A stretch of 64,000 nucleotides of DNA from JBOGCH01 sp051656645 (GCA_051656645.1 JBOGCH010000040.1:189550-253549); one strand, 5' to 3'. Numbered from the stretch's first letter, positions 45,739-54,889 are shown. Notes: generated from the sequence alone by a model not told the origin. Numbers and translations are program-made.

Positions 45739-47031
45739 ATGTATGCGCTCGCAGATTGTGAACTTGTCACCGATGGCAACTCACTAGATAAACTAATTGA
45801 GCAATACATTACAAACATATACAATGGAACTGCGAACATGGAGCAGCTTAACCCATCCGTATACTGGCACAACGTAAAAGCGTTGACAAAAGCCATAATA
45901 GAAGGGTATGAAAAGGATTACTATTCCGTTAACTGGTCTATAAAGGACACGGAGTTAATGAATCGCCTTCAAAACAATATTTACGCTTTCTCCGGGGCAA
46001 AGACCTATGCAGAAATGGTAGAGCTTCGCGATGCCGTCTATGAAAATGGTAAACAATTGTCGTTATCTGACTTTCGCCGTCGTGCACGCAAAATAAATAA
46101 TACATATAATGAAACTTACCTTGAGGTGGAGCGTCAACAGGTCATTGCATCTGCTACACAGGGAAGCAGGTGGGTTGAGTTTGAAAATACAAAAGACACT
46201 CACCCATATCTTGAGTACTGTACAGCTCGCGACTCTCACGTCCGGGAGGAACACAAGCTACTGGATGGATTAATCTATCCTATTGACGATGCCTTTTGGC
46301 AACGTTACAATCCTCCCAACGGATGGAAATGTCGATGTTTTACTCGTAAACTCACAGAACGCGAAGCAGAGCATCGAACAAAAGCATACAATACACGCAC
46401 TAGCGAACCAATGCCGGACAGCGATCAAGCGCAGCGCATTGCAGGCAAAGTTGTACCAAAGCAATTCCGCCATAACGTAGGGACAACAGAAGTATTTACC
46501 ACGGATAGCCATCCGTATTTTAAAGCCAATGCCGATGCAAAAACACACCAGCTCTCAGCCGTCAAAAATTACGGTATGAAGTCAGGCAAAGCTATCTACA
46601 ACAGCGACAAGAAACTAGCAAAATACAAACATGAAATTAATAGTAAAGACGATTTTAATCAATATTGGGATATCATGGAAACTCACCATGGAACTCCGGG
46701 ACAGGGCTTCACTCTTCTTGATAAAAGGCGTAAAATATCGGCATCGTTCGACAATGCCTTTAAAGAAAAAATGATTTCAAAAGGAAGATACAACTATTTC
46801 GATGAAGTAATTGACACATTCAACACCCCAGACGAAATATGGGGAACATTTAAGGGAGGAAAGAATAAAGCTTTCAAAGAAGAATACTTTAATGTATACA
46901 TCAAATACTATGAGGATCGTCCTCTGGTTATGCTCATCAATCCTGAGGGACGCGTAGATAGCTTCTATAAACTGGATACCATTGAACAGGTGGAGCAATT
47001 CCGTAACGGGTTATTAAAAAAGAAACGATAG
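45739..47031 (+). CDS. minor head protein, Mu gp30/F-like, with possible nuclease C-terminus
   Basis: 430 residues. The Mu F/SPP1 gp7-like domain spans about 60-240, with RQQVIASATQGSRWVEFENTK and PPNGWKCRCF. The C-terminal about 130 residues (ETHHGTPGQGFTLLDKRRK ... MLINPEGRVDSFYKLD, in part) resemble the barnase/EndoU/RelE-like (PBECR) nuclease domains often fused to phage head proteins. Nuclease activity is an inference. Confidence 0.85.
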   Translation: MYALADCELVTDGNSLDKLIEQYITNIYNGTANMEQLNPSVYWHNVKALTKAIIEGYEKDYYSVNWSIKDTELMNRLQNNIYAFSGAKTYAEMVELRDAVYENGKQLSLSDFRRRARKINNTYNETYLEVERQQVIASATQGSRWVEFENTKDTHPYLEYCTARDSHVREEHKLLDGLIYPIDDAFWQRYNPPNGWKCRCFTRKLTEREAEHRTKAYNTRTSEPMPDSDQAQRIAGKVVPKQFRHNVGTTEVFTTDSHPYFKANADAKTHQLSAVKNYGMKSGKAIYNSDKKLAKYKHEINSKDDFNQYWDIMETHHGTPGQGFTLLDKRRKISASFDNAFKEKMISKGRYNYFDEVIDTFNTPDEIWGTFKGGKNKAFKEEYFNVYIKYYEDRPLVMLINPEGRVDSFYKLDTIEQVEQFRNGLLKKKR

Positions 47032-47146
47032 AACTTATGTACCGCGTCACATCTGTTCAGGATGTTGATGTTTCCGTTCTACCGTCTCCTTCAAAGGATA
47101 CCTCCTTTCGTACTTCAAAGTTACTCATTTATACGTAAAAAACAAA

Positions 47147-47656
47147 ATGAAAGATTTCAATGACATCTCTGCCGATATAAAATCCAAAATGCGCGCCGTA
47201 AAGCGTATACAACGCCAAGTACCGATATTTGTTGCCGGTGCGGCCGAAGCCATGAAGGATGCTAACTTCTCTGCGCAAGGCTTCGTCACAAATGGACGCG
47301 CCAGTCGTTGGCAAAAACGACGCAAGGAAACACAGCGCACAGAAGGCAAGCGCATACTTCACAGCACAGGGACACTTCAAAACAGCGTACAGGTCGAAGC
47401 TATTAAAAACCGCATCCACGTAGGTGTTGACCTCAACACTGTACCGTATGCGCAAGTTCATAACGAAGGCGGACGCATCACCCAAAACGTACGCCCACAC
47501 CATCGCAAGCACTACAAGTCGGGCAAACGCTTCCAAGTGCGCAGCTTTACGCGCCATATCACCATGCCACAACGCAAGTACCTAGGACACTCTCCGGATA
47601 TCATGAAAAAGGTAAGCCGTGAACTGGACTATCAACTAAACAAACTATTTAAATAA
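47147..47656 (+). CDS. virion morphogenesis protein (Mu gp31/G-like)
   Basis: 169 residues, very basic. NGRASRWQKRRKETQR, GKRILHSTGTLQNSV and VPYAQVHNEGGRI are hallmarks of the gpG/tail-completion family. Needed to join head and tail. Confidence 0.88.
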   Translation: MKDFNDISADIKSKMRAVKRIQRQVPIFVAGAAEAMKDANFSAQGFVTNGRASRWQKRRKETQRTEGKRILHSTGTLQNSVQVEAIKNRIHVGVDLNTVPYAQVHNEGGRITQNVRPHHRKHYKSGKRFQVRSFTRHITMPQRKYLGHSPDIMKKVSRELDYQLNKLFK

Positions 47657-47665
47657 CATTTAATC

Positions 47666-48142
47666 ATGGAAAAGGAACTCTTAAAAACAGTTTTAGCAAA
47701 CCTATCTACATTGCCCGGAATATACGTTGGCGAAGATTGGGGACAGTTAAACTTCGACAAACCACCGGTTAGCTTTCCGTGTGCTTTAATTGATATTGAC
47801 AGTGTCGACTACTCCAACCTCGCGCAAGGTAAACAACACGCAAACGCCGTGTTTAATGTAACAGTCGCCGATATGTTCGCGCATCACATAGCTCATGGTA
47901 TGCAGGATAAACATCTAAACAATGAGCTCAAGATATACGACACCCTTAAAGCTGTTAACAAAATCCTGCACAACAAATCAATCCCCGGTTACGGCACCAT
48001 CATTCGTGTACGCATGGATAAAACAAAACGCGAAGACGATATCAGAGAATTCGTCATCTCATATCGCATATACTATGACGATAGTTCATGTGTCAATAAT
48101 CGTACATACACAAAACCACAAGCACAAATTGATATAATATAA
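47666..48142 (+). CDS. Mu gp37/DUF1834-like protein
   Basis: 158 residues. It has LPGIYVGEDWGQLNFDKPPVSFPC and a C-terminal FVISYRIYYDDSS, as in the gp37/minor tail family. It is the last gene of the rightward block, ending in a bidirectional terminator. Confidence 0.75.
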   Translation: MEKELLKTVLANLSTLPGIYVGEDWGQLNFDKPPVSFPCALIDIDSVDYSNLAQGKQHANAVFNVTVADMFAHHIAHGMQDKHLNNELKIYDTLKAVNKILHNKSIPGYGTIIRVRMDKTKREDDIREFVISYRIYYDDSSCVNNRTYTKPQAQIDII

Positions 48143-48170
48143 AAAAGCCTCCCGGATTGGGAGGCTTTTT
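48142..48170. terminator. bidirectional terminator between head block and early operon
   Basis: 12-bp stem (48142-48153 with 48159-48170), GC core with A-run and T-run flanks. Confidence 0.92.
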
Positions 48171-48175
48171 TTATA

Positions 48176-49051
48176 TTACTGATACCATTTGGCTCGAATA
48201 TCTTTTAGTTTGTCATTTAAAACATCTTCGGAGTCACACAAGCGGTGAGAATTCAATTCATTTATAACGTACTCTCTCATCTCTGCCAGTTTTTCTACTC
48301 GTCTGTTTCGTGCTTTTTGTGTTTTTAATGCTTCAATTTGTTCAACTTGTTTATCAAAATATCTTATGCAGCTATTGAGAATACATTCTTTAAAATACAG
48401 TTTAAGACTATGTTCACCCTTCATTAATGATAAATGGGATTGTTTAGGTACTCTATGCCATAGTATCTTATAATCATCAATCGCAATTTGTAAGGCAACC
48501 GAAAACGATGGATTGTTAGTATAGTCATTCAAATCAAGTAAACGTTGTGATGAAAACAGAAATCTCCCTGATACGGTGTCAGGATTTGGAGAGTATTCCA
48601 TTATATCAAATGACTCTAGTAACTGTTGTATAATCCCACTCATTTGAGTTAAATCCATTCTTAACGAATAATCATTTATTGGACTTGATAGAATCTCAAC
48701 ATCTGTCTTAGGATTTAATATTTCCTGTATTTCATCTAAGCTGTATTTTCTTATTTTATATTGAAAATCATTTATCTCCGCTGATACTTTATTTAAACAC
48801 GTATAGCAAAGTGTCTCGCCTGTTTTAAGCTTTAACAATGCTGGATGGTTTATATAGTTAAATTTACATCCACAAATAGGGCAGTGTGTCATTGATTTCT
48901 TGCGTAAGGTTTTTATCAAGAAATAAACAAGAACCCCGAAAATTATAGTACCAGGAAGCCACTCTGTTGTCCTTTCTACAAACATTAGAATACTGCATAC
49001 AATCAACATCAACATGCATATTGTAATGAGAATATAATGTATAACAATCAT
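48176..49051 (-). CDS. membrane protein with zinc ribbon, unknown function
   Basis: 291 residues. There are two N-terminal transmembrane helices (about 4-24 and 32-47), then a CPICGCKF ... CYTCLNK four-Cys zinc ribbon (about 57-90) and a long cytosolic helical domain. It is last in the early/middle operon. There is no counterpart in Mu; it looks like an accessory (moron) gene and a superinfection-exclusion role is conceivable. Confidence 0.7.
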   Translation of the reverse strand: MIVIHYILITICMLMLIVCSILMFVERTTEWLPGTIIFGVLVYFLIKTLRKKSMTHCPICGCKFNYINHPALLKLKTGETLCYTCLNKVSAEINDFQYKIRKYSLDEIQEILNPKTDVEILSSPINDYSLRMDLTQMSGIIQQLLESFDIMEYSPNPDTVSGRFLFSSQRLLDLNDYTNNPSFSVALQIAIDDYKILWHRVPKQSHLSLMKGEHSLKLYFKECILNSCIRYFDKQVEQIEALKTQKARNRRVEKLAEMREYVINELNSHRLCDSEDVLNDKLKDIRAKWYQ

Positions 49052-49136
49052 AATTTTAACGCGTTTAAGTTATACAACAAAACTAAAATTATATATTTAA
49101 AAAAACAACACCTCATAATTAAATGAAGTGTTGTTT

Positions 49137-49391
49137 TTAAAACTCAAATTGTAATTGCTTATGTGGTGATTCCGGTTCATTTGCCTTTAGGTATTTTAAA
49201 TAACTCCTGTAACAAATTCCAAAACGGGGATAAATATGTTTCTGCCACACCATTTTATAACACCGGGAATGGTTCTCCGGCTCATAGTGTTCCGCAGTAA
49301 TCTCTTTTATTAATTTAGCTCTTAAAAAATATCCCCTTTTGTTGTATGCCATAACAGAAAAAACCATATATTTGCAATTACCACATCGCAC
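49137..49391 (-). CDS. phage hypothetical protein, Cys-containing
   Basis: 84 residues. RCGNCKYM at the start and C residues at HSRC and FGICY suggest a small metal-binding protein; basic overall. It lies in the early operon between two hypothetical genes. Not recognised. Confidence 0.6.
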   Translation of the reverse strand: MRCGNCKYMVFSVMAYNKRGYFLRAKLIKEITAEHYEPENHSRCYKMVWQKHIYPRFGICYRSYLKYLKANEPESPHKQLQFEF

Positions 49392-49425
49392 TGTTTAGGG
49401 GTTTTCTCTGAATGGTGCTCTTTTT

Positions 49426-49683
49426 TTATCTGGACATTCTATTTTGCAACATATTCTCCATCGCCAAAATTAATGTGCCAAGCTCTTCCTCACTGTGTTT
49501 CATAATCGGCTTCTTACACTTGCTGTACTCTCTAATCCAACGCCCAAGCCGTTCATTATCTACCACCATACGTCCAAGCTGATCATTCATCTTCGTCCAT
49601 CCCATCTGATAACAAAGTGATAAGATGTAACGGTGTCTGGGACGCTTAAAATCCACACGTCCAAAAGTTGCGTCACTGGCCAT
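49426..49683 (-). CDS. phage hypothetical protein, GemA-position
   Basis: 85 residues. RHRYILSLCYQMGWTKMND ... EEELGTLILAMENML is helical and vaguely like Mu gp16/GemA (DUF1018), which affects host gyrase and replication. Similarity is weak. It sits 11 bp after the DUF3164 gene. Confidence 0.6.
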   Translation of the reverse strand: MASDATFGRVDFKRPRHRYILSLCYQMGWTKMNDQLGRMVVDNERLGRWIREYSKCKKPIMKHSEEELGTLILAMENMLQNRMSR

Positions 49684-49694
49684 AATATCCTGTT

Positions 49695-50345
49695 TTATCC
49701 GTTAGCTTCTGTCATACCAAGTGGTACGCTTTTCCATTCGCCTTTATCGTCCTTCAATTCGGCACGTACAAAGGTCTTTGATGGTACTGGTTTGTAAGCG
49801 GATTCTATAATCTTGACACCATCAATAAAACGCTCGGAACCGCTCTTCTCCGCCATTTGACGTAATTGTAGTACACGGCTTGGTTTTAGAGTTCCTTTCT
49901 GGTCACGAGATAATAACTTCATGATAGTACTTACCAACATACTACTATTATCATCTTTCGCTAATCCGGCAATATACTCTTTAACAATAGCTACACCCTC
50001 ATTCACAGTATCATCATAGAAATCCACCATGTTATTACCTATAACAATGCGGCGATTTGCACCTTTATTGGTGAATGTATGACTATTCTGACCATCTTTT
50101 ACATCATACAAGTCACGCTTCAACTCAAGTGCACCCGCAAAATTGGAATACACCTGTTGTTTCATTTCAGCAAGACCTTCACTCATGCTCAAGAGTGCCG
50201 GGAATAAGTCATCAACAATGTTGCTAACTAAATCTTTGTAAGCACCACGTTCTTCCTCTTTCTTGCGCTGATCATTACGCTCTGCTTCCAATGCTTCCAT
50301 CGCTAACGCCTTGCGTTGCTCAGGGGTTAATGCGTTTAAATTCAT
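49695..50345 (-). CDS. DUF3164-family phage protein
   Basis: 216 residues. EERGAYKDLVSNIVDDLFP and QKGTLKPSRVLQLRQMA ... ERFIDGVKIIESAYKPVPSK match DUF3164 proteins of the Mu early region. Probable role in replication or host takeover; function not established. A tRNA-like repeat lies just upstream of its leader. Confidence 0.82.
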   Translation of the reverse strand: MNLNALTPEQRKALAMEALEAERNDQRKKEEERGAYKDLVSNIVDDLFPALLSMSEGLAEMKQQVYSNFAGALELKRDLYDVKDGQNSHTFTNKGANRRIVIGNNMVDFYDDTVNEGVAIVKEYIAGLAKDDNSSMLVSTIMKLLSRDQKGTLKPSRVLQLRQMAEKSGSERFIDGVKIIESAYKPVPSKTFVRAELKDDKGEWKSVPLGMTEANG

Positions 50346-50369
50346 AGTATAAAGTTTAAAATTAAATTT

Positions 50370-50412
50370 GTTCCCGGTGGCGGAGTCGAACCGCCACTTA
50401 CGACCTTCCGGG
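50370..50412 (-). repeat. tRNA 3'-half-like element, copy 1
   Basis: On the minus strand it reads CCCGGAAGGTCGTAAGTGGC..., with a perfect T-arm (GGCGG-TTCGACT-CCGCC) closed by CCCGG/CCGGG. It resembles the 3' half of tRNA-Met (anticodon-stem side, variable loop, T-arm). There is no D-arm, no full anticodon arm and no CCA-ready acceptor. It abuts the stop codon of the upstream gene. Copy 2 at 54840 differs by one base. Confidence 0.8.
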
Positions 50413-50613
50413 TTAGATTACTTTATGCGGGCGAATAGTCACCTCAAGGTGTTTTTCTATCATTCCGCTTCCTTCGCATATTTCACACGTTACATACTCG
50501 TATTCACGCGATGGATAAATGGTTGTACATACACTTACTTTACCTTTACCTTCACATCGTTTACAGATGTCCAATTTTCTGTAATTCGTTTTTGATGTTA
50601 CTTTTACTTCCAT
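50413..50613 (-). CDS. small zinc-finger protein (DnaJ-type CxxCxGxG)
   Basis: The ATG at 50613 (MEVKVTSKTNYRKLD) gives 66 residues; an earlier start overlaps the upstream gene. CKRCEGKGKV ... CEICEGSGMI are two CxxCxGxG-type half-sites, as in DnaJ and many tiny phage proteins. Probably binds zinc. Confidence 0.7.
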   Translation of the reverse strand: MEVKVTSKTNYRKLDICKRCEGKGKVSVCTTIYPSREYEYVTCEICEGSGMIEKHLEVTIRPHKVI

Positions 50614-50618
50614 GTTTA

Positions 50619-50810
50619 TCAGTTTAAAAGTCCATATTTGTAAAAAAAACTCTTTGCTAAATTTCCTTTCATTTCCCACTCAAGCTTACCGTTACGTGTC
50701 ATCTTTGATTTCTTGGCTTTACGGTTCCATACCACTATAATTTCATCAATACCATTCTCACCAATCTCAAATCTGTGGGCAGTTACTATATGTTTTAATC
50801 TGGTAGGCAT
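50619..50810 (-). CDS. phage hypothetical protein
   Basis: 63 residues, basic (IVVWNRKAKKSKMTRNGKLEWEMKGN). It overlaps the upstream gene by 16 bp in the early operon. Not recognised. Confidence 0.6.
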   Translation of the reverse strand: MPTRLKHIVTAHRFEIGENGIDEIIVVWNRKAKKSKMTRNGKLEWEMKGNLAKSFFYKYGLLN

Positions 50811-51121
50811 ACTGTTATCGGTTTATCTAGTTCATTCCTGAGGCGTTTGCCAAAATCAAGGCTTTCAAATTTGTATTCTAGGCTGTCTTCGTACATTTTG
50901 ACTATCTCCCTAGTGTTCCACATTGTCTTCATTTCTTTACATTGTTCCATAAAGTCATTATCAACAATATCTCTCTGATTTTTGAGCCAATTCCAAAATA
51001 GAGCATGATGCAGTATCCGCTCCGGATTACAATATTTACTCTCAATCACACGGCAACCTACTTCAAAGAATATTTCATGATAGTACGGTTCCGTTATCCC
51101 CAACATGTTCAAAATTTCCAT
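50795..51121 (-). CDS. phage hypothetical early protein
   Basis: 108 residues, mostly helical (YYHEIFFEVGCRVIESKYC, ALFWNWLKNQRDIVDNDF). It sits directly after the MuB-like ATPase with a TTTAAA-rich 24-bp leader. Function unknown. Confidence 0.65.
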   Translation of the reverse strand: MEILNMLGITEPYYHEIFFEVGCRVIESKYCNPERILHHALFWNWLKNQRDIVDNDFMEQCKEMKTMWNTREIVKMYEDSLEYKFESLDFGKRLRNELDKPITVCLPD

Positions 51122-51145
51122 ATTTAAACAGCGTTTAAATAGTGT

Positions 51146-52090
51146 TTAAATAGCACCTACTCCTGTAAAATCAAACATTGGAGCTCTATCCATATCGCGC
51201 ATCATCTGTACGCAATTCATAATGCCTCTGTAGGTAGGTTTATTCATCCATGAATAACGTTCGCCGTCTGTAACACGCCCTAATGCAATATCAATCTGAG
51301 TATCGTTTAGTCCGTACAGTTTAAAAATTGCTTCTGCATCTTTTGCAGTGGGTGCAGTTAAAACAGTGGGAAGTGAAAAGAAGCGATCTTCCAATTCGGA
51401 GAATAAGTGCCTGTTTCGTGCTTTTCCTCTTAGTACATTATCCATAAAGTAGGGAGTTCCTGCCAATACAACACCACAATATCCGCGTGCAGCTGTTAAT
51501 ATATCCTTAAGCACCGTCACATCTTTACTTTCCAATGCACTGACTTCATCAATTACAAGTAAACAGTCATGGGATTTAAAATAATTGGCTATATCAAGAA
51601 GCTGTGTCGACATCTTTCCAGCTTTGTAACAACCCAATGTTTCCATTATTGTTGCTATAAGTTTTTTGGGCTTAGGAGATAATGAAGCATCTATATAATG
51701 GACACTTATTTTTCCTGCCGATTTCTTCTCTAAAGCCTTTTTAAATTTACTCAAAGCGTAGCTTTTGCCATATCCGCCTTTACCTATTATTACCTGTGCG
51801 CTTTTGTTGAAATAAGCGCTCTCACAAGCGGCAAATACACTTTTAAAATTATCGGTAGGTACGCCATCAACAACGCCAATACTATCTATGTGCTTTTTCA
51901 CAGTCTCCCAAACACCTGCACCTACCTTGCCTTCTACATTCCAATATTGTAGTATATTGGTAATCGTACCACCGGAAACTTTCAATCTTTCGGCATATTT
52001 ATTCCGGCTTATTCCACTGCTTTCTATCAGCCTTTCTAAGGCATCCCGCAGTGTCTTTTTTTCATTGTCTGTTAATGTTGCCATATTCAT
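51146..52090 (-). CDS. MuB-like AAA+ ATPase, transposition target selector
   Basis: 314 residues. An N-terminal HTH (about 12-50: LIESSGISRNKYAERLKVSG) is followed by Walker A GKGGYGKSYA, Walker B CLLVIDEVSAL and a sensor VVLAGTPYF. This is the MuB/TniB layout. It lies immediately downstream of the transposase, as in Mu (A then B). It would bind target DNA and protect phage DNA from self-insertion. Confidence 0.9.
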   Translation of the reverse strand: MNMATLTDNEKKTLRDALERLIESSGISRNKYAERLKVSGGTITNILQYWNVEGKVGAGVWETVKKHIDSIGVVDGVPTDNFKSVFAACESAYFNKSAQVIIGKGGYGKSYALSKFKKALEKKSAGKISVHYIDASLSPKPKKLIATIMETLGCYKAGKMSTQLLDIANYFKSHDCLLVIDEVSALESKDVTVLKDILTAARGYCGVVLAGTPYFMDNVLRGKARNRHLFSELEDRFFSLPTVLTAPTAKDAEAIFKLYGLNDTQIDIALGRVTDGERYSWMNKPTYRGIMNCVQMMRDMDRAPMFDFTGVGAI

Positions 52091-52104
52091 TATGGTTAAT
52101 TGAG

Positions 52105-54201
52105 TTAATTATATTTTGCATTTAATTTGTCTAACAAATCATTATGGGCTTGCATGCCATTTATCTTATCGGTTTCCTGATTTTCCCATTGGTTATAATC
52201 ATCTTTACTTTGGGCCTGGAAGTTTCCCTCAAAACCACTCCCTGTAGGGCGTATCATGTCCAATGTTTCACTAATCTCAACAGCCCGTTTAAACGCATTC
52301 TCATTCTCTTTTTCCCACTCCTGCAATGCATCTAAATAACCCTTTGGAGATGCTCCGTTGCCATCTTGGTAGTCCTTAACGGTTGGAGCGAGTTTAGTTC
52401 TCTCATAAGCTGTGGCGATATACTTATCACCATCATACAATTTGATAAATGTGTCAAAACCGGATAGCGACACAACGCCTGTAAACTCCTTGTTTTGCCA
52501 TTTGCTTTGAAACATAAAATCGGTTTCTCCATTTGCCTTGTCAGGCACAATGAAAAAGCGTTTCTTACCGTCAATAACACGGGCTATACCATTTGTTTTG
52601 TATTGTACTTTCTTACTCAACTTGATAGTGAATAGTGTAGATATCTCCTGACGTGTAAGCTCCTCTTTTCCGGGATAGTCAATATTATATTTATCACTCC
52701 GTGTATCACCATAACGTACACCGTGCTTATCTCTTTGAAGGCCTGTAGTATTAAAGTGTTCAATACTTGCTTCAAGGTCTTTAATAAGCTCTTCTCGTGT
52801 CATTAGCTTCTCTTTTTTTCCACGGTAAGTGTCAGGGTTCATTTTGGCATCCAAACTGCGTGCGGTTATATTAGCACCCTTATAGTCCTGTTTAGTTTGT
52901 TGTTCCTGTTCTTGAAACTCTCCAAGTATGCGCTCAACCCACTTAGGACGTGCTTTTAATCCGGTACAAGGAAAATGCACATGGCTCATATTGTCCATCA
53001 ATCCACTTATCGCGTCACTCATATGTACACTGCCTTGGTCATATTGCACCTGATAGGGTTTGCGCTTATTTTTATACAACGCATCACCTAATGCCTGTGC
53101 CACCAATTTGGAATTTTCAGTTACCCCAAACGCATGTCCTACAATAGCTCCGGAACAAGCATCAGCTACTATATACATGTATATATCGCTCTTTACCTTG
53201 CCATCTTCATCTATATAATATCGCTGTATAGGAGTTCCGTCAATAGACCATAAATTATCCGGGTATTTAGGCTTTTCTCGTACCGTCTGAGGCATAATTG
53301 TGTTAATGGCAGCTGTACGTCCATTCCTGTTTTTAAACCAAATCTTTTTAATGGACGGCTTCATAAGGAAGATTTCAATGCAGCTTACAGTTACCTTCTT
53401 CCAATCATATTTCTCAACCATAACGGTATTGTACTTTTCAGCCAAATCCACAACGGATATCTTAGGTTCAGGACAACCATATTCACTAATCAACCATGAT
53501 TTTGCCTGCTCTGTTAATTTTACGGCATTCTGTTTGTTAGCAAACTTGCGACGGTCTATTAGGCAATCAGCGCCTACATTCATAAAGTCCGCTATTTTAC
53601 GTGTCAATACACGTTCATTACAGGTTGTTATACCAATAACTAAATTCTCATTCGTTTCACGATCAATTTCCTTTATAGCGGCTTGTCGCAATGCGCTAAC
53701 ACTCTTGTATCCTTTTGCATGGGCAGATTTAGCGGTAAGTAAACTTAACATCTTTAACCATCCGCATGCACGTGCCAGTTGCGCACATTCTGTTACACTA
53801 AACAGATTTAAACCTTTAAAATACTCCTCTGTCTCACGGTCAATGACAATACTCAAGGACAAGGACGATGCAAATCTACGCGCTTCACGCTCATGGCGTC
53901 GTGTCTCTTCATTTTCAAGCCACACTACCACCTCAACGCCTGCACATATTACATCACGAACTAAATTCTTATATTTATCCTTTAAACCATCATAGTGTAT
54001 CCACACATTACGACCTTCTTTATGATGTGGCCAACAGTTTACTTTGGAAATCCTGTGTTTGTATAATCCATCTTTTAGAGAACACATCGAAATTCCACAC
54101 GCTACCATCTCCTCGTAGCTCACGCATATCGCGCGCTCTCCGGGCTGTGCTACATCACTGTAGCACTCTTTGGTTAATGGTATCGTTTTATACTGTGGCA
54201 T
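52105..54201 (-). CDS. Mu-type DDE transposase (MuA-like)
   Basis: 698 residues. N-terminal DNA-binding domains come first. The rve/DDE core (about 300-470) has LWSIDGTPIQRYY (first Asp), VQYDQGSVHMS (second Asp) and WVERILGEFQEQEQQ (Glu). A C-terminal Mu-type beta-barrel follows (KKRFFIVPDKANGETDF). It integrates the phage and replicates it by transposition. Confidence 0.93.
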   Translation of the reverse strand: MPQYKTIPLTKECYSDVAQPGERAICVSYEEMVACGISMCSLKDGLYKHRISKVNCWPHHKEGRNVWIHYDGLKDKYKNLVRDVICAGVEVVVWLENEETRRHEREARRFASSLSLSIVIDRETEEYFKGLNLFSVTECAQLARACGWLKMLSLLTAKSAHAKGYKSVSALRQAAIKEIDRETNENLVIGITTCNERVLTRKIADFMNVGADCLIDRRKFANKQNAVKLTEQAKSWLISEYGCPEPKISVVDLAEKYNTVMVEKYDWKKVTVSCIEIFLMKPSIKKIWFKNRNGRTAAINTIMPQTVREKPKYPDNLWSIDGTPIQRYYIDEDGKVKSDIYMYIVADACSGAIVGHAFGVTENSKLVAQALGDALYKNKRKPYQVQYDQGSVHMSDAISGLMDNMSHVHFPCTGLKARPKWVERILGEFQEQEQQTKQDYKGANITARSLDAKMNPDTYRGKKEKLMTREELIKDLEASIEHFNTTGLQRDKHGVRYGDTRSDKYNIDYPGKEELTRQEISTLFTIKLSKKVQYKTNGIARVIDGKKRFFIVPDKANGETDFMFQSKWQNKEFTGVVSLSGFDTFIKLYDGDKYIATAYERTKLAPTVKDYQDGNGASPKGYLDALQEWEKENENAFKRAVEISETLDMIRPTGSGFEGNFQAQSKDDYNQWENQETDKINGMQAHNDLLDKLNAKYN

Positions 54202-54210
54202 TTTATTAAA

Positions 54211-54233
54211 TTTTGTCGTTTAAACGGCTATTT
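54211..54233. repeat. leader repeat, copy before the transposase
   Basis: A 23-bp block centred on GTTTAAAC is identical to 54811-54833, exactly 600 bp apart. Both copies lie just upstream of a start codon on the minus strand. Confidence 0.75.
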
Positions 54234-54808
54234 TTCTTCTTTCTCAAGGTAAACATCGCAAGAGGGGCACATAGGCACTCCATAACTTATCCATTTGTTT
54301 GCTATCCGCACTGTATATCCGCACATCGGACACTCACATTTAAACATTCTGCACTTGTCAGGCTTCTGTGCCTTAGCAAGTCCCTGCGGAGTCAAACAGG
54401 CATGTGGAAACGTTCCTAGTTTGTTTACAATTTTGATAAAGTAGTTTTGCAAGGTTGCCGATGCGATACTACAGGACATCATTCCTTCTAAACCTATATA
54501 TAAACCCAATTCCCTAAACTGCTTTCCGTGTCCATTCACTCCACAGGCATGCACAAGTTCATGAGTTAGTACACTCAAAATCCCCTGATCACCCAAAAGT
54601 TCCTCGATTGTTGGATTTATATATATCTGATATTTATTATCAGTGGCTATCTCGTTTGAATAACAAATCCCAAGCACCTTACGCTTGGCTACCCCCCCTT
54701 ATGTGGAAATCCAATAGATACATGTACCTGCGGAACTTCTGCTTTCGGACGGAATAGCGGTCTCAATTCATCAACCGCCTTTTCTAACCATTGCTCTCTT
54801 GTTATCAT
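54228..54808 (-). pseudogene. SprT-like zinc metallopeptidase, interrupted at a G7 tract
   Basis: The ATG at 54808 opens a 39-codon frame ending at TAG just after a run of seven G (minus strand, 54698-54692). The -1 frame then continues VAKRKVLGICYS ... VLTHELVHACGVNGHG (HExxH zinc site) ... CECPMCGYTVR ... CPSC to 54228. Homologues would be one chain of about 190 residues. It may be a true -1 frameshift gene (G GGG GGG heptamer), a phase-variable tract, or a sequencing or mutational indel. Confidence 0.75.
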
Positions 54809-54810
54809 AA

Positions 54811-54833
54811 TTTTGTCGTTTAAACGGCTATTT
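54811..54833. repeat. leader repeat, copy before the SprT-like gene
   Basis: Identical to 54211-54233. It lies between the tRNA-like element copy 2 and the ATG at 54808. Confidence 0.75.
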
Positions 54834-54839
54834 CTACTA

Positions 54840-54883
54840 GTTCCCGATGGCGGAGTCGAACCGCCACTTACGACCTTCCGGGA
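54840..54883 (-). repeat. tRNA 3'-half-like element, copy 2
   Basis: Same T-arm-bearing element as at 50370-50412, with a single change near the closing stem that turns a G-C pair into G-U, so pairing is kept. It starts 6 nt after the stop codon of the upstream early gene. Confidence 0.8.
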
Positions 54884-54889
54884 TAAATT

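Noticed and set aside
50370..50412. Functional tRNA gene
   Set aside because: No D-arm, no complete anticodon arm and no acceptor stem of seven pairs; kept only as a tRNA-like repeat.
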